Source of the DNA: G020353235 sp035528295
GTDB taxonomy: Bacteria > Chloroflexota > Dehalococcoidia > Dehalococcoidales > JAUYDJ01
Direction of reading: 5' to 3'
Length of the DNA stretch: 46,570 nt
Assembly (NCBI GenBank): GCA_035528295.1
Contig: DATKYY010000050.1
Location: 1-46,570 of the forward strand
How positions within the stretch are numbered: the first letter of the stretch is position 1; every line of letters starts with the position of its first letter. Positions 22,895-32,191 of the stretch are shown here, piece by piece. The translations under genes were made by a program, and so were the position numbers. The notes below the pieces were generated by a model. The model worked only from the letters and a program-made list of their open reading frames with translations, searched no databases and was not told where the DNA came from.

Positions 22895-25774
22895 ATGCCG
22901 CTTGATTCCATTATTGTTAAAGGGGCGCGGGAGCACAACCTGAAGAATATTGATGTGGTCATCCCCCGCGATAAACTGGTGGTGATTACCGGCGTCTCCG
23001 GTTCGGGCAAAAGCTCGCTCGCCTTTGACACCATCTATGCCGAGGGGCAGCGCCGCTATGTGGAGTCTCTCTCTGCCTATGCCCGCCAGTTTTTAGGCAG
23101 GATGGAGAAGCCCGATGTTGACAATATTGAGGGCTTGAGCCCGGCGATTTCTATTGACCAGAAGGGAACGAGCCGCAATCCACGCTCCACGGTGGGCACG
23201 GTAACCGAAATCTATGATTACCTCAGGCTGCTTTTCGCCCGGACCGGCCACCCCCACTGCCCCCGCTGCGGGCGGGAAATTACCACCCAGACCGTGCAGC
23301 AGATTGTGGATGCCATCCAGAACCTCCCCCAGAACAGCCGGATTATGATTATGGCGCCCTTAATCAGGGACCGCAAGGGTGAGTACCAGGCGGTTTTTGA
23401 CGACCTGGGCAAGGCGGGCTATGTCCGGGTTAGGGTTGACGGGCATGTCTATGACCTGTCTCAGGAAATTCAGCTGGATAAAAATAAAAAGCACGCTATT
23501 GAAGCGGTAGTGGATAGATTGGTCGTCGGGCAGAGCGGCAGCCAGAGCCGTATTGCTGATTCGGTGGAGACCGCCCTCAAGCTGGGGGCGGGGGTGGTGC
23601 TGGTGTCCATTGTGGACGGTGAGGAGCTGCTCTTCTCGGAGCACTTTGCCTGTGTCTACTGCGGCATCAGTCTGGGTGAAATTGCCCCCCGCACCTTCAG
23701 TTTTAACAGCCCCCATGGGGCCTGCCCCGCCTGCACCGGGCTGGGGATGAAGATGGAGGTAGAACCCGACCTGCTCATCCCCAACCGGGAGTTATCTATC
23801 GCCCAGGGGGCGATACACCCCGGCTGGTGGCTTTCCTGGCATATGGATGAGCTCAGGATGCTGGGCAGGCGCTATGGTTTTTCCCTGGATACGCCGGCTA
23901 AAGAACTGAGCGAACACCAGCTTAAATTGATACTTTATGGAGAAGATGGGGAGCTGGTGCAGTACCGCAACCGCTACGGGCGGGTCAGGGAGTGTTTCAG
24001 TGGCTATGAAGGGGTGATTCCCTATCTGGAGCGGCTGAGCCGTGATACCCAGTCGGAGCGCAGCCGTGCCGAGATTGGACGCTATATGGCGACCACCCCC
24101 TGTCTGGTCTGTGAGGGCAAACGGCTCAAGCCGGAGTCCCTGGCGGTGACCATCGGCGGCCAGAATATTATGGATGTCGGTGCCATGTCGGTTGTCCAGG
24201 CAATGAAGTGGCTGACTGCCATTGATAAGCGGGTGCTCAGTAAACGGGAGCGAATCATCGCCCGGCAGATTATCAAGGAGATTCAAGGCCGCCTCGGTTT
24301 CCTGAAGGATATCGGTCTGGACTATCTGAGCATTGACCGTGCCTCGGCTACTTTAAGTGGCGGTGAGGCACAGCGGATTCGGCTGGCTACCCAGATTGGT
24401 AGCGGGCTGATGGGGGTGCTCTATATCTGCGATGAGCCGACGGTGGGGCTGCACCCGGCGGATGACTACCGCCTGATTGAGACCCTGAAGAGACTGAGGG
24501 ATTTGGGCAATACCATACTGATTGTGGAACACGATGAAGCCATGATGCGTGCCGCCGACCATATTATTGATATGGGACCGGGGGCGGGGGAGCACGGGGG
24601 GTGGATTGTAACCACCGGCTCCCTGGCTGATGTGTTGAACTGTAAAGAGTCAATCACCGGCCAGTACCTCAGCGGCGCAAAGCAGATTCCGTTACCGGCC
24701 AGGCGTCGCCCCGGTTCGGGGCAGGAAATAGTCATCAAGGGGGCCCGGCAGAATAACCTGAAGAATATTGATGTCCGTATTCCGCTGGGCAAGTTTGTCG
24801 GCATTACCGGGGTTTCCGGCAGCGGTAAGAGCACCCTGATTGATGAAATCATGTACAAAAAGCTGGCTCAGCTCTTCTACAAGTCGCGGGAGAGGGCGGG
24901 CGATTGTGATGAGATTATCGGGGTGGAGCATATTGATAAGGTGGTCAATATTGACCAGTCTCCCATCGGGCGCACCCCCCGCAGCAACCCGGTGACCTAT
25001 ACCGGCGTTTTTACCCCCATCCGGGAGCTGTTTGCCACTGTTCCCGAAGCTAGAATGAGGGGCTATGCCCCGGGGCGGTTTTCTTTCAATGTTAAGGGCG
25101 GGCGTTGTGAAGCCTGCCGTGGCGAGGGCTTTATCCAGATTGAGATGCAGTTTTTGCCTGACGTGACCGTCCCCTGCGAGGTGTGCAAGGGGAAGCGCTA
25201 TAACCGTGAGGCTCTGGAGATTAGATTTAAGGGGAAGAACATTGCCGAAGTGCTGGATATGACCGTGGCGCAGTCACTGGCTTTCTTTGAGCACTTCCCC
25301 CGGGTAAGGGGCAAGCTGGAGACCCTGCGCGATGTCGGGCTGGGTTATATTCACCTCGGTCAGCCGGCACCTACCCTCTCCGGCGGTGAAGCGCAGCGGG
25401 TCAAGCTGGCTACCGAGCTGTCACGGCGCTCTACGGGCAGGACGCTTTATATTCTCGATGAGCCGACCACCGGCCTCGCCTTTGAGGATGTGGCGGTACT
25501 GCTGAGGGTGCTGCAGCGCCTGGTTGATGCCGGTAATACGGTGGTGGTCATTGAGCACCACCTTGACGTGATTAAAAATGCCGATTATATCGTTGACCTC
25601 GGCCCCGGGGCCGGTGACCAGGGAGGCTATATCGTGGCTACCGGCACCCCTGAGGAGATTGCCGGGGAGAAAAAATCAGCCACCGGGCAGTATCTGGCCA
25701 GGGTATTAAAGAGGGGTGTCGATTATGCTTTGACGGCTCAGCCGCAGTCTGCTATGCTAGGGGAAGAAAAATGA
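22895..25774 (+). CDS. uvrA: Excinuclease ABC subunit A
   Basis: UvrA recognises bulky DNA lesions in nucleotide excision repair. I chose the ATG at 22895 (GGAGGAG directly upstream) giving 959 aa. It has two ABC modules: Walker A GVSGSGKSSLAFD (near residue 35) and GVSGSGKSTLIDE (near residue 640), each with a matching LSGGEAQR signature and a Walker B DEPT. Zinc modules are visible at CPRCGRE, CVYCG/CPACTG and CEACRGEG/CEVCKGKRY. Its stop overlaps the next gene by four bases. uvrB and uvrC are not in the window. Confidence 0.97.
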   Translation: MPLDSIIVKGAREHNLKNIDVVIPRDKLVVITGVSGSGKSSLAFDTIYAEGQRRYVESLSAYARQFLGRMEKPDVDNIEGLSPAISIDQKGTSRNPRSTVGTVTEIYDYLRLLFARTGHPHCPRCGREITTQTVQQIVDAIQNLPQNSRIMIMAPLIRDRKGEYQAVFDDLGKAGYVRVRVDGHVYDLSQEIQLDKNKKHAIEAVVDRLVVGQSGSQSRIADSVETALKLGAGVVLVSIVDGEELLFSEHFACVYCGISLGEIAPRTFSFNSPHGACPACTGLGMKMEVEPDLLIPNRELSIAQGAIHPGWWLSWHMDELRMLGRRYGFSLDTPAKELSEHQLKLILYGEDGELVQYRNRYGRVRECFSGYEGVIPYLERLSRDTQSERSRAEIGRYMATTPCLVCEGKRLKPESLAVTIGGQNIMDVGAMSVVQAMKWLTAIDKRVLSKRERIIARQIIKEIQGRLGFLKDIGLDYLSIDRASATLSGGEAQRIRLATQIGSGLMGVLYICDEPTVGLHPADDYRLIETLKRLRDLGNTILIVEHDEAMMRAADHIIDMGPGAGEHGGWIVTTGSLADVLNCKESITGQYLSGAKQIPLPARRRPGSGQEIVIKGARQNNLKNIDVRIPLGKFVGITGVSGSGKSTLIDEIMYKKLAQLFYKSRERAGDCDEIIGVEHIDKVVNIDQSPIGRTPRSNPVTYTGVFTPIRELFATVPEARMRGYAPGRFSFNVKGGRCEACRGEGFIQIEMQFLPDVTVPCEVCKGKRYNREALEIRFKGKNIAEVLDMTVAQSLAFFEHFPRVRGKLETLRDVGLGYIHLGQPAPTLSGGEAQRVKLATELSRRSTGRTLYILDEPTTGLAFEDVAVLLRVLQRLVDAGNTVVVIEHHLDVIKNADYIVDLGPGAGDQGGYIVATGTPEEIAGEKKSATGQYLARVLKRGVDYALTAQPQSAMLGEEK

Positions 25775-26322
25775 CTCGAGAAGAAGCAGTCGATTCAGTT
25801 AAGTCCAGTGTAGAGAACGAGAATCTGGTCAAGCATATGCTGGCTACCGAGGCGATTATGCGTGCCCTGGCCAGGCATTTGGGTGAGGATGAGGAGGAGT
25901 GGGGGCTTACCGGTCTTCTCCACGATATTGACGTGGAACTCACTGAAGGGGATATGAGCAGCCACAGTAAGCTGGGCGCTGACCTGGCGCGGGAGCTGGG
26001 GGCAAGTGAGGCGATGGCCCATGCTATCCTGTGCCACAATGAGATGCACGGTGTTGCCCAGACCAGCAAACTGGACAAGGCGCTGTTTTGCGCTGACCCG
26101 CTTACCGGCTTGATTACCGCGGCGACTCTGGTTCGCCCCGATAAAAAACTGGCTAATCTTGAGGCTAAATCGGTCGGCAAAAGATTCAAAGAGAAGAGCT
26201 TCGCCGCCGGAGCCAACCGGGAGCAGATTGCCAAGTGCAGTGAACTCGGACTTGAGCTTGATGAGTTTATTGAGCTCGGCCTGAAGGCAATGCAGGGCGT
26301 TGCCGCCGACCTCGGTCTCTAG
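25771..26322 (+). CDS. HD-domain (HDIG-like) predicted phosphohydrolase
   Basis: The 183-aa protein contains an HD motif LLHDIDVELTEGDMSSHSKLGADLA (about residues 49-73), then AHAILCHNEMHG and ALFCADPLTGLI. This is the HD metal-binding arrangement of small HDIG proteins; the substrate is unknown. It is coupled to uvrA by an ATGA overlap. Its stop shares the palindromic CTAG (26319-26322) with the stop of the convergent sbcC-like gene, so the two genes overlap tail to tail. Confidence 0.88.
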   Translation: MTREEAVDSVKSSVENENLVKHMLATEAIMRALARHLGEDEEEWGLTGLLHDIDVELTEGDMSSHSKLGADLARELGASEAMAHAILCHNEMHGVAQTSKLDKALFCADPLTGLITAATLVRPDKKLANLEAKSVGKRFKEKSFAAGANREQIAKCSELGLELDEFIELGLKAMQGVAADLGL

Positions 26323-28889
26323 CCGATAGAGATGGTTGAGCCTTCGGCGGTTTTAACGACATCAATGCGGCTGGGGAAGGCGTCCCTCAGCTCCTCCACA
26401 TGAGTAATGACCAGTATCTGGTCAAAGTCATCCTGGATTGAATTTATCGCCTCTTTCAGCTTCTCAATACCGGAGCTATCCTGAGTGCCGAAGCCTTCAT
26501 CAATGATTAAGATGGGCAGTGGCGCCCCGGCCCGTCGGGCTAAGAGCTTGGACAGGGCAATGCGGATGGCAAAGTTAATACGAAAGGCTTCACCGCCGCT
26601 GAACATTTCGTAATCCCGTGTCCCCAGCTCGTCAGCGATATTAATATCCAGGGTTTCAATCACATCCCCCTTCTTGGTCTCCCGCTGGGTTTCAATTTTG
26701 ACATTCATTCTGTTATCGGTCATGCGCCCCAGAAGCCGGTTGGCTTCGATTTCAATTTCGGGAAGCGCCGTTTCAATGAGCAGGGCCTGGACCCCCCTCT
26801 TGCCCAGGGCCTGGGCTAGCTCCTGATAGATTTTCTCCTCTCTTGAGGACTTGGTGAGCAGTTTCTCCTTGGCCTTCTTTTTAATCACCAGCTCAGCCAG
26901 GCGCTCCAGCCTGGCTTTTGCCTGCCCCAGCCTTTCCTGGGCTTCCCTTTGCTGGCTGACCAGTGCCTCGTGCTCTGCCTCAGCCTGGGCCAGGTCGGTG
27001 GTCAGCTGGGGGAGGCGCTCCAGCTCCTTGGCCAGAGCCTGCGCCTTTTGCTGGCTTAGCTCCAGGCTTTGGCTCAGTTCGGCGATGGCTTCCCTGGCTC
27101 GAGCTCTGAATTCTTTTTCCTGGTTAATGAGCCGGTCGGCTTCATCCAGTTTTTGCTTCGGTGCTTCGTACTGCTGCCGGCTGGCCAGCTGTTGCCGTAT
27201 CTGTTCGTGCTGCTCAGGGTTGTAGTCCAGTTTGGCTAGCTCGCCTTCCAGCGCGGTCAGTGCCTCCTGCTCGGCGAGGGCAAAGTCCTTCCGGGCCAGG
27301 TGCTGTTCAATTTCAGCCAGTCTCTTTCTGGCCTCGTCCAGTTGGCGGTTAGCCGCTTCGGCTTCAGCAACCTGCTGGCTGATAATAGCCGCCCGGCTCT
27401 GGACGGTGCTTTTTTCCTGGCTCAGCCTTGTTTCCAGAGCAGTTATTTCCCCTTCCAGGCTGGCCAGCTCGGCTCTGGCCTGCGTCAGCTCGGTTTGATT
27501 TGAGGCTAGAGAATCAGCTTTCTGCGCTTTATCCGCCTGGTATTTTGCCTCAATCAGTTTCAGTCCGTCTGCGCCCAGCCTGGTCTCGCATAGCGGGCAG
27601 TTGGCCTCGCTCTGGCCGAGCAGGATGTCAAGCTTCTCGCTTATTTCGCTTATTTCCTGTTCCAGCCGCCTGACACTGGACTCAAGGTAATTAACCCGGG
27701 TGATTAACTCCTGGCTTCGCTGCCTTTTCTGTTTCAGGGCTTCATCTTCACCGGCTAACCGGTTTAGCTCAGCCTGTGCCTGCTGTAACTCCGGCTTGAG
27801 CTGGGCCAGCTTCTGCACATTGGCTTCCAGCTCGGCGATTTTGTTTCGAGTGAGGGTATGTTCGGTGAGTAGTTGCTGGGATGCCTCCCTTATCTTGCTG
27901 TCCAGCTGCGTCTGCTGCCTTTCCAGATTAACCGAGAGCCGGAATTTTTGCTCAAGCTCATCGTTTAGTTTTTTGGTCTCGGCAAAGCGGGCGTAGTTCT
28001 CTTCAATAGTGTTGCGCTGGGCAATCAGCTGTTCATACTCCTGGAGGCGGGACTGGTGCTGGCTCGCCTGCTCCTGCCAGCGCCCCCGGTTCTCCTGGGT
28101 GTTGGTAATGTGTGCCTCCAGCTCATTTAATTGCGTCTTTATTTTCTCCAGCGATTCCTTTTCCTGCCGCAGCTGCTTCAGCCCGGCTTCTTTTTCACCG
28201 CTTATTTCTTCCAGACGGGCAAGCTCGCCCTGCGCCTGTGTCAGCTCGGCTTCATAGACCGGCTGCTGGGACAGCTCGTCATTGATGTCCTGGATGGTGT
28301 TCTCCAGCTGCCCTATTTCCGTTTCCTGCCCTTTGGCCAGCTCTTTCGCCCTTGATTCCAACTCGTCATAAAGGGAGAGCCCCAGTATGTCAGCCAGCAC
28401 CTGCTTGCGCTCCACGGGACGCTTGACGGTGAACTCGTCAGCCCTTCCCTGCAAGAGAAGGGCGCTGTTAATAAAGGTGGGGTAGTCCATATGGAGGACA
28501 TCAATTATTTTCTGCTGGGTCTGGCTGATGCTGTCACCGGAAATAACTTTGTAGCCGTCACCGCTGGCTACCTGAAACTCCAGAATAGTCTGCCCGGGGC
28601 TGCTTCGGCGCCTGGGCTTGGCGCGCTTGCGGATGATGCGGTAGTGTTGCTCGCTAATGGCAAAGTCAAACTCCACCTCCATTTCGGTCTGCCCCAGGTG
28701 GATGAGGTCGTCATCACTCTTGGCTCTGGCTTTACCCCAGAGCGCCCAGGTCATGGCGTCAATCAGGGCTGACTTGCCGTTGCCGTTGTCACCGGCGATG
28801 CAGGCGGTGTGAATGCCATCAAAGTGGAGCGGGGGGACATTATCCCGGTAGCACATGAAATTGCGCACTTTTAGCTTGAGGGGAATCAC
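26319..28889 (-). CDS. sbcC: SbcC/Rad50-like SMC ATPase
   Basis: The 856-aa DNA-repair ATPase has an N-terminal half-domain with Walker A GDNGNGKSALIDAM (residues 33-46), long coiled coils on either side of a zinc hook CPLC near residue 430, and a C-terminal half with FSGGEAFRINFAIRIALSKLL and Walker B LPILIIDEGFGTQ. SbcC works with the nuclease SbcD, whose gene usually lies next to it, but no sbcD is adjacent here. An intrinsic terminator separates it from rpoD. Confidence 0.94.
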   Translation of the reverse strand: MIPLKLKVRNFMCYRDNVPPLHFDGIHTACIAGDNGNGKSALIDAMTWALWGKARAKSDDDLIHLGQTEMEVEFDFAISEQHYRIIRKRAKPRRRSSPGQTILEFQVASGDGYKVISGDSISQTQQKIIDVLHMDYPTFINSALLLQGRADEFTVKRPVERKQVLADILGLSLYDELESRAKELAKGQETEIGQLENTIQDINDELSQQPVYEAELTQAQGELARLEEISGEKEAGLKQLRQEKESLEKIKTQLNELEAHITNTQENRGRWQEQASQHQSRLQEYEQLIAQRNTIEENYARFAETKKLNDELEQKFRLSVNLERQQTQLDSKIREASQQLLTEHTLTRNKIAELEANVQKLAQLKPELQQAQAELNRLAGEDEALKQKRQRSQELITRVNYLESSVRRLEQEISEISEKLDILLGQSEANCPLCETRLGADGLKLIEAKYQADKAQKADSLASNQTELTQARAELASLEGEITALETRLSQEKSTVQSRAAIISQQVAEAEAANRQLDEARKRLAEIEQHLARKDFALAEQEALTALEGELAKLDYNPEQHEQIRQQLASRQQYEAPKQKLDEADRLINQEKEFRARAREAIAELSQSLELSQQKAQALAKELERLPQLTTDLAQAEAEHEALVSQQREAQERLGQAKARLERLAELVIKKKAKEKLLTKSSREEKIYQELAQALGKRGVQALLIETALPEIEIEANRLLGRMTDNRMNVKIETQRETKKGDVIETLDINIADELGTRDYEMFSGGEAFRINFAIRIALSKLLARRAGAPLPILIIDEGFGTQDSSGIEKLKEAINSIQDDFDQILVITHVEELRDAFPSRIDVVKTAEGSTISIG

Positions 28890-28937
28890 TCAAAAGCTCC
28901 GGATGACCAAATTTACTACCCACATTTTAGCATATTA

Positions 28938-28964
28938 AATAAAAAAGAGGGGCTTTGCCCCTCT
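28938..28964 (-). terminator. Intrinsic terminator of rpoD
   Basis: AGAGGGGC (28946-28953) and GCCCCTCT (28957-28964) form a perfect eight-pair stem with a three-base loop. On the minus strand it is followed by TTTTTTATTT. It lies 23 bases past the rpoD stop. Confidence 0.9.
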
Positions 28965-28987
28965 GTAACATGCTGACTTTACCTGAT

Positions 28988-30418
28988 TTAGTCCAGGTAG
29001 TCTCTTAATTTGCGGCTGCGGCTGGGGTGGCGTAGCTTACGCAGTGCCTTGGCTTCAATCTGGCGGATTCGCTCCCGGGTGACATCAAATTCCTTGCCCA
29101 CTTCCTCCAGAGTCCGGCTCCGGCCATCTTCTAAGCCGAATCTGAGCCGGAGCACCCGCCGTTCGCGGGGGGTGAGGGTGTCGAGCACCTCGTCAATCTG
29201 CTCCTTTAATAATTGCTTGGAGGCGGCATCAACCGGGGGCAGGGCATTGCGGTCTTCAATGAAGTCGCTGAGGTGGCTATCTTCCTCCTCACCAATTGGT
29301 GACTCCAGTGAGATGGGGAGCTGGGCTACCTTGACGATTTCCCTCACCTTTTCCGGTGTTATTTCGATGCCCTTACCGATTTCATCAGCGGTAGGTTCCC
29401 GTCCGTATTCCTGGGCCAGGCGGCGGCTTACCTTGAGCAGACGGTTAATCGTCTCGACCATATGAACCGGGATTCGGATAGTTCGGGCCTGGTCGGCGAT
29501 AGCCCGGGTAATTGCCTGGCGAATCCACCAGGTGGCATAGGTGCTGAATTTATAGCCGCGGCGGTAGTCGAATTTCTGTACCGCCCTGATTAGACCGATA
29601 TTGCCTTCCTGGGCCAGGTCAAGAAGGGACATACCCCGCCCCACATGTTTCTTGGCGACGCTGACGACAAGGCGCAGGTTGGCTTCAGTGAGGCGCTTTT
29701 CCGACTTTTTCGCTTCCTGCTCAACCTGGTCCAGGTAAGCTTTAAACTGCTTCTCAAAGGACTGGGCCGATTTGGCGAAGGCATCGTCGCCGGCGAGCGT
29801 CTCTATCTTGTTCGGGGAGGTATTGTCGCCGATGATGTTGAAGACCTCCTCCGGTAGCAGGCTGATGTTTACCGAGAGGTTAATGAGCAATAGTTCGGTT
29901 ACCGGCGTCGGCTTGTTTATCTGCTGGGTAATATTTTGGATTAGCTGCTGGTCTATCTCATTAGTAAGGCTATCTTTTAGTTTCGGATTAAGAATACTGT
30001 CCTTGAAGTTGGTGGTTGAACTCAAGCCGAGCTGTCCGCGGAGGCGGCGAATAATAGAAGATGCCTGTCCTATCTCCTTGAGTATCGCCAGTATTACCTC
30101 GGTTGCCGAAGGCTCTCGGCCGTTTTTCTGCTGGTAGTCCCGCTTGATGTCACTGATGCGGTTACCCTTCTCCATCTTTTTGGCGAGGTCTTTCTCATCC
30201 TTAGCAGTGAGCAAACGCACTTTGCCAATTTCATGAAGGTACATGTGAACCGGGTCATCGACTACCTCTTGCTCGTCAGCTTCTGCGGGCGTCTCCATCT
30301 CGGCAGCAGGATGTTCCAGGTCCTTATCTATGTCCTTTTGCTTGGATGCCTCTTCATCCTCTTCAATGTTATGTGGAGGTATGTATTTAGGATAATTATC
30401 TCTACTTTCCAACTCCAT
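28988..30418 (-). CDS. rpoD: Primary sigma factor RpoD (sigma-70)
   Basis: The 476-aa housekeeping sigma factor has an acidic N-terminal leader, region 1.2 (DDPVHMYLHEIGKVRLLTAKDEKDLAKKME, from about residue 54), and regions 2.1-2.4 with LRLVVSVAKKHVGRGMSLLDLAQEGNIGLIRAVQKFDYRRGYKFSTYATWWIRQAI. Region 3 and region 4.2 follow (TLEEVGKEFDVTRERIRQIEAKALRKLRHP). Region 1.1 is poorly conserved. The ATG is three bases after the dnaG stop, keeping the dnaG-rpoD pair of the macromolecular synthesis operon. It ends at a clear terminator. Confidence 0.97.
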   Translation of the reverse strand: MELESRDNYPKYIPPHNIEEDEEASKQKDIDKDLEHPAAEMETPAEADEQEVVDDPVHMYLHEIGKVRLLTAKDEKDLAKKMEKGNRISDIKRDYQQKNGREPSATEVILAILKEIGQASSIIRRLRGQLGLSSTTNFKDSILNPKLKDSLTNEIDQQLIQNITQQINKPTPVTELLLINLSVNISLLPEEVFNIIGDNTSPNKIETLAGDDAFAKSAQSFEKQFKAYLDQVEQEAKKSEKRLTEANLRLVVSVAKKHVGRGMSLLDLAQEGNIGLIRAVQKFDYRRGYKFSTYATWWIRQAITRAIADQARTIRIPVHMVETINRLLKVSRRLAQEYGREPTADEIGKGIEITPEKVREIVKVAQLPISLESPIGEEEDSHLSDFIEDRNALPPVDAASKQLLKEQIDEVLDTLTPRERRVLRLRFGLEDGRSRTLEEVGKEFDVTRERIRQIEAKALRKLRHPSRSRKLRDYLD

Positions 30419-30421
30419 CTC

Positions 30422-32191
30422 TCAACCCCCTTTGCTCCCCGGTCTTGGCTGGCTTCTCTGGGTAAAGACCTCAGCCAGCTGAGCGCTGATTTCTGTTCCC
30501 TGCTCCTCAAGTTTGGCTAGCTCCGCCGCCGGGCCGCCCAACTCAGCGGCTAGGGCTAGTGCCTCCGTGTTCTTATCCTGTAAGCTGCGCAGGAACTTTT
30601 CCCTTAACCGAAGTACACACTGAGTCAGTCTTGACTCTATCTGGTTAGCCGGCACCTTCTTGCCGGTCAGGGAATCGACATACTCATAGAAGGCACTGTC
30701 TAATTTCTGCTTAGTTAATTTTACATCCTTGGTTCTCGTATAGGCAAGGAAGACCTCGCGGTTGGCCGTGTCGGCAAAATATTCCGGCAAAATCTCCCGG
30801 CACTGCTCCTTAAGTTCCGGGTGCTGGAGCAGCAGAGCCAGGCAGTATTCCTCAACGGGATCGGCCAGGGTGGGACGGAAGGCAGGGGCGACTGCTTCTG
30901 GTCTTGGCGCCATGACTCTGCGTTCCGATTTGATTCTGCCCAGCGAGGCTTCCAGACTGTGCTGGCTTACCTTAAGCAGGCGGGCCAGTTTCTGGAGGTA
31001 ATGCTCCTGGCGGACGGCATCTTTAATTTCGGCAATAATGGGCAGGAGCTTCTCTACCGCCTGGGACTTGCCCTTGGCGGTGGTCAGGTCCAGGTTTGCG
31101 GTAAACACGTCAAAGGTGTAATCAACCACGGGCTGAGCCTCTGCCAGCAGTTTCGGCCAGTTCTGCGGGTCTTCTTTAATCACATCATCCGGGTCTCTGC
31201 CCTGGGGCATGATGATAGCCCTGATTTCCGAACCAGTAATGTTTTCATGGTCCACGCAACGGAGCATGGCTTCCTCACCGGCGGCATCGGCATCAAGCGC
31301 CAGAACCAGGTTTTTGGTCAGTCTCTTGAGGGAGCCAATCTGCCTTTCGGTTACCGCGGTTCCCATTGAGGCGACCACATTGCTGAAGCCATGCTGGTGG
31401 GCGGTGATAACATCCATGTAGCCCTCCACAATTACCGCCGTGTCCTGCTGCCTGATTGCCGGCATGGCCAGGTCTATGCCGTAGAGGACAGAGCTTTTAT
31501 TAAAGACGGGTGTTTGTGGCGAGTTGAGGTATTTGGGCATAGAGTCATCCAGCGCCCTTGCCCCGAAACCGATAGTATGTCCCCGGTTGTCATGTATGGG
31601 GAACATCAGCCGATTACGGAACCGGTCGTGCCTTTTCTTGTCCTCGCTTTCCACGATCAGGCCGGCTTCAAGCAAGTCATCTTCGCTGTAGCCGGTCTCC
31701 ACCAGGTGCTGCTTTAAGGCTTCCCAGCTATTCGGGCTGAAGCCCAGCTGAAAATCGGCGACTGTTTTCAGGGATAAGCCCCGGCGGGCAATATAATTCC
31801 GTACCGCTTCGGCGGTTGGTGAACTGATTAGTAAATTATAGAAGTATTCGGCGGCCGCCTGATTAATCTGGTAGAGTTTCGGTTTCTTGCCTCCCTCGGC
31901 TTCGGCTCGGGTAGGGAGACTGACCCCCGCCTTCTGGGCGAGAAGTTGCAGTGCTTCACCGAAGTCAATGCCCTGCTTTTTCATAACCAGCGAAAAAGCA
32001 TCACCCCCGGTGTTGCAGGCGCCGAAGCAGTGCCAGCTCTGCTGGTCAGGATAGACGAAGAAAGAGGGGTCTTTCTCACTGTGCAGGGGGCAGAGCCCCC
32101 TGAAGTTGCGCCCCGCCTTGATTAGCTTGGTGTACTGGCTGGCGACATCAACGATGTCAATTTTTTGTTTGACCTCATCAATTACGCTCAT
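30422..32191 (-). CDS. dnaG: DNA primase
   Basis: DnaG synthesises RNA primers at the replication fork. The 589-aa protein has the CHC2 zinc-binding domain (LCPLHSEKDPSF with CFGACNTGGDAF, residues 34-67) and a TOPRIM core with VIVEGYMDVITAHQHG and LVLALDADAAGEEA. A C-terminal domain that may bind the helicase follows. The zinc motif has one extra residue between the last two cysteines (CFGAC rather than CFGC). Its ATG overlaps the dgt stop by four bases and rpoD follows directly. Confidence 0.97.
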   Translation of the reverse strand: MSVIDEVKQKIDIVDVASQYTKLIKAGRNFRGLCPLHSEKDPSFFVYPDQQSWHCFGACNTGGDAFSLVMKKQGIDFGEALQLLAQKAGVSLPTRAEAEGGKKPKLYQINQAAAEYFYNLLISSPTAEAVRNYIARRGLSLKTVADFQLGFSPNSWEALKQHLVETGYSEDDLLEAGLIVESEDKKRHDRFRNRLMFPIHDNRGHTIGFGARALDDSMPKYLNSPQTPVFNKSSVLYGIDLAMPAIRQQDTAVIVEGYMDVITAHQHGFSNVVASMGTAVTERQIGSLKRLTKNLVLALDADAAGEEAMLRCVDHENITGSEIRAIIMPQGRDPDDVIKEDPQNWPKLLAEAQPVVDYTFDVFTANLDLTTAKGKSQAVEKLLPIIAEIKDAVRQEHYLQKLARLLKVSQHSLEASLGRIKSERRVMAPRPEAVAPAFRPTLADPVEEYCLALLLQHPELKEQCREILPEYFADTANREVFLAYTRTKDVKLTKQKLDSAFYEYVDSLTGKKVPANQIESRLTQCVLRLREKFLRSLQDKNTEALALAAELGGPAAELAKLEEQGTEISAQLAEVFTQRSQPRPGSKGG

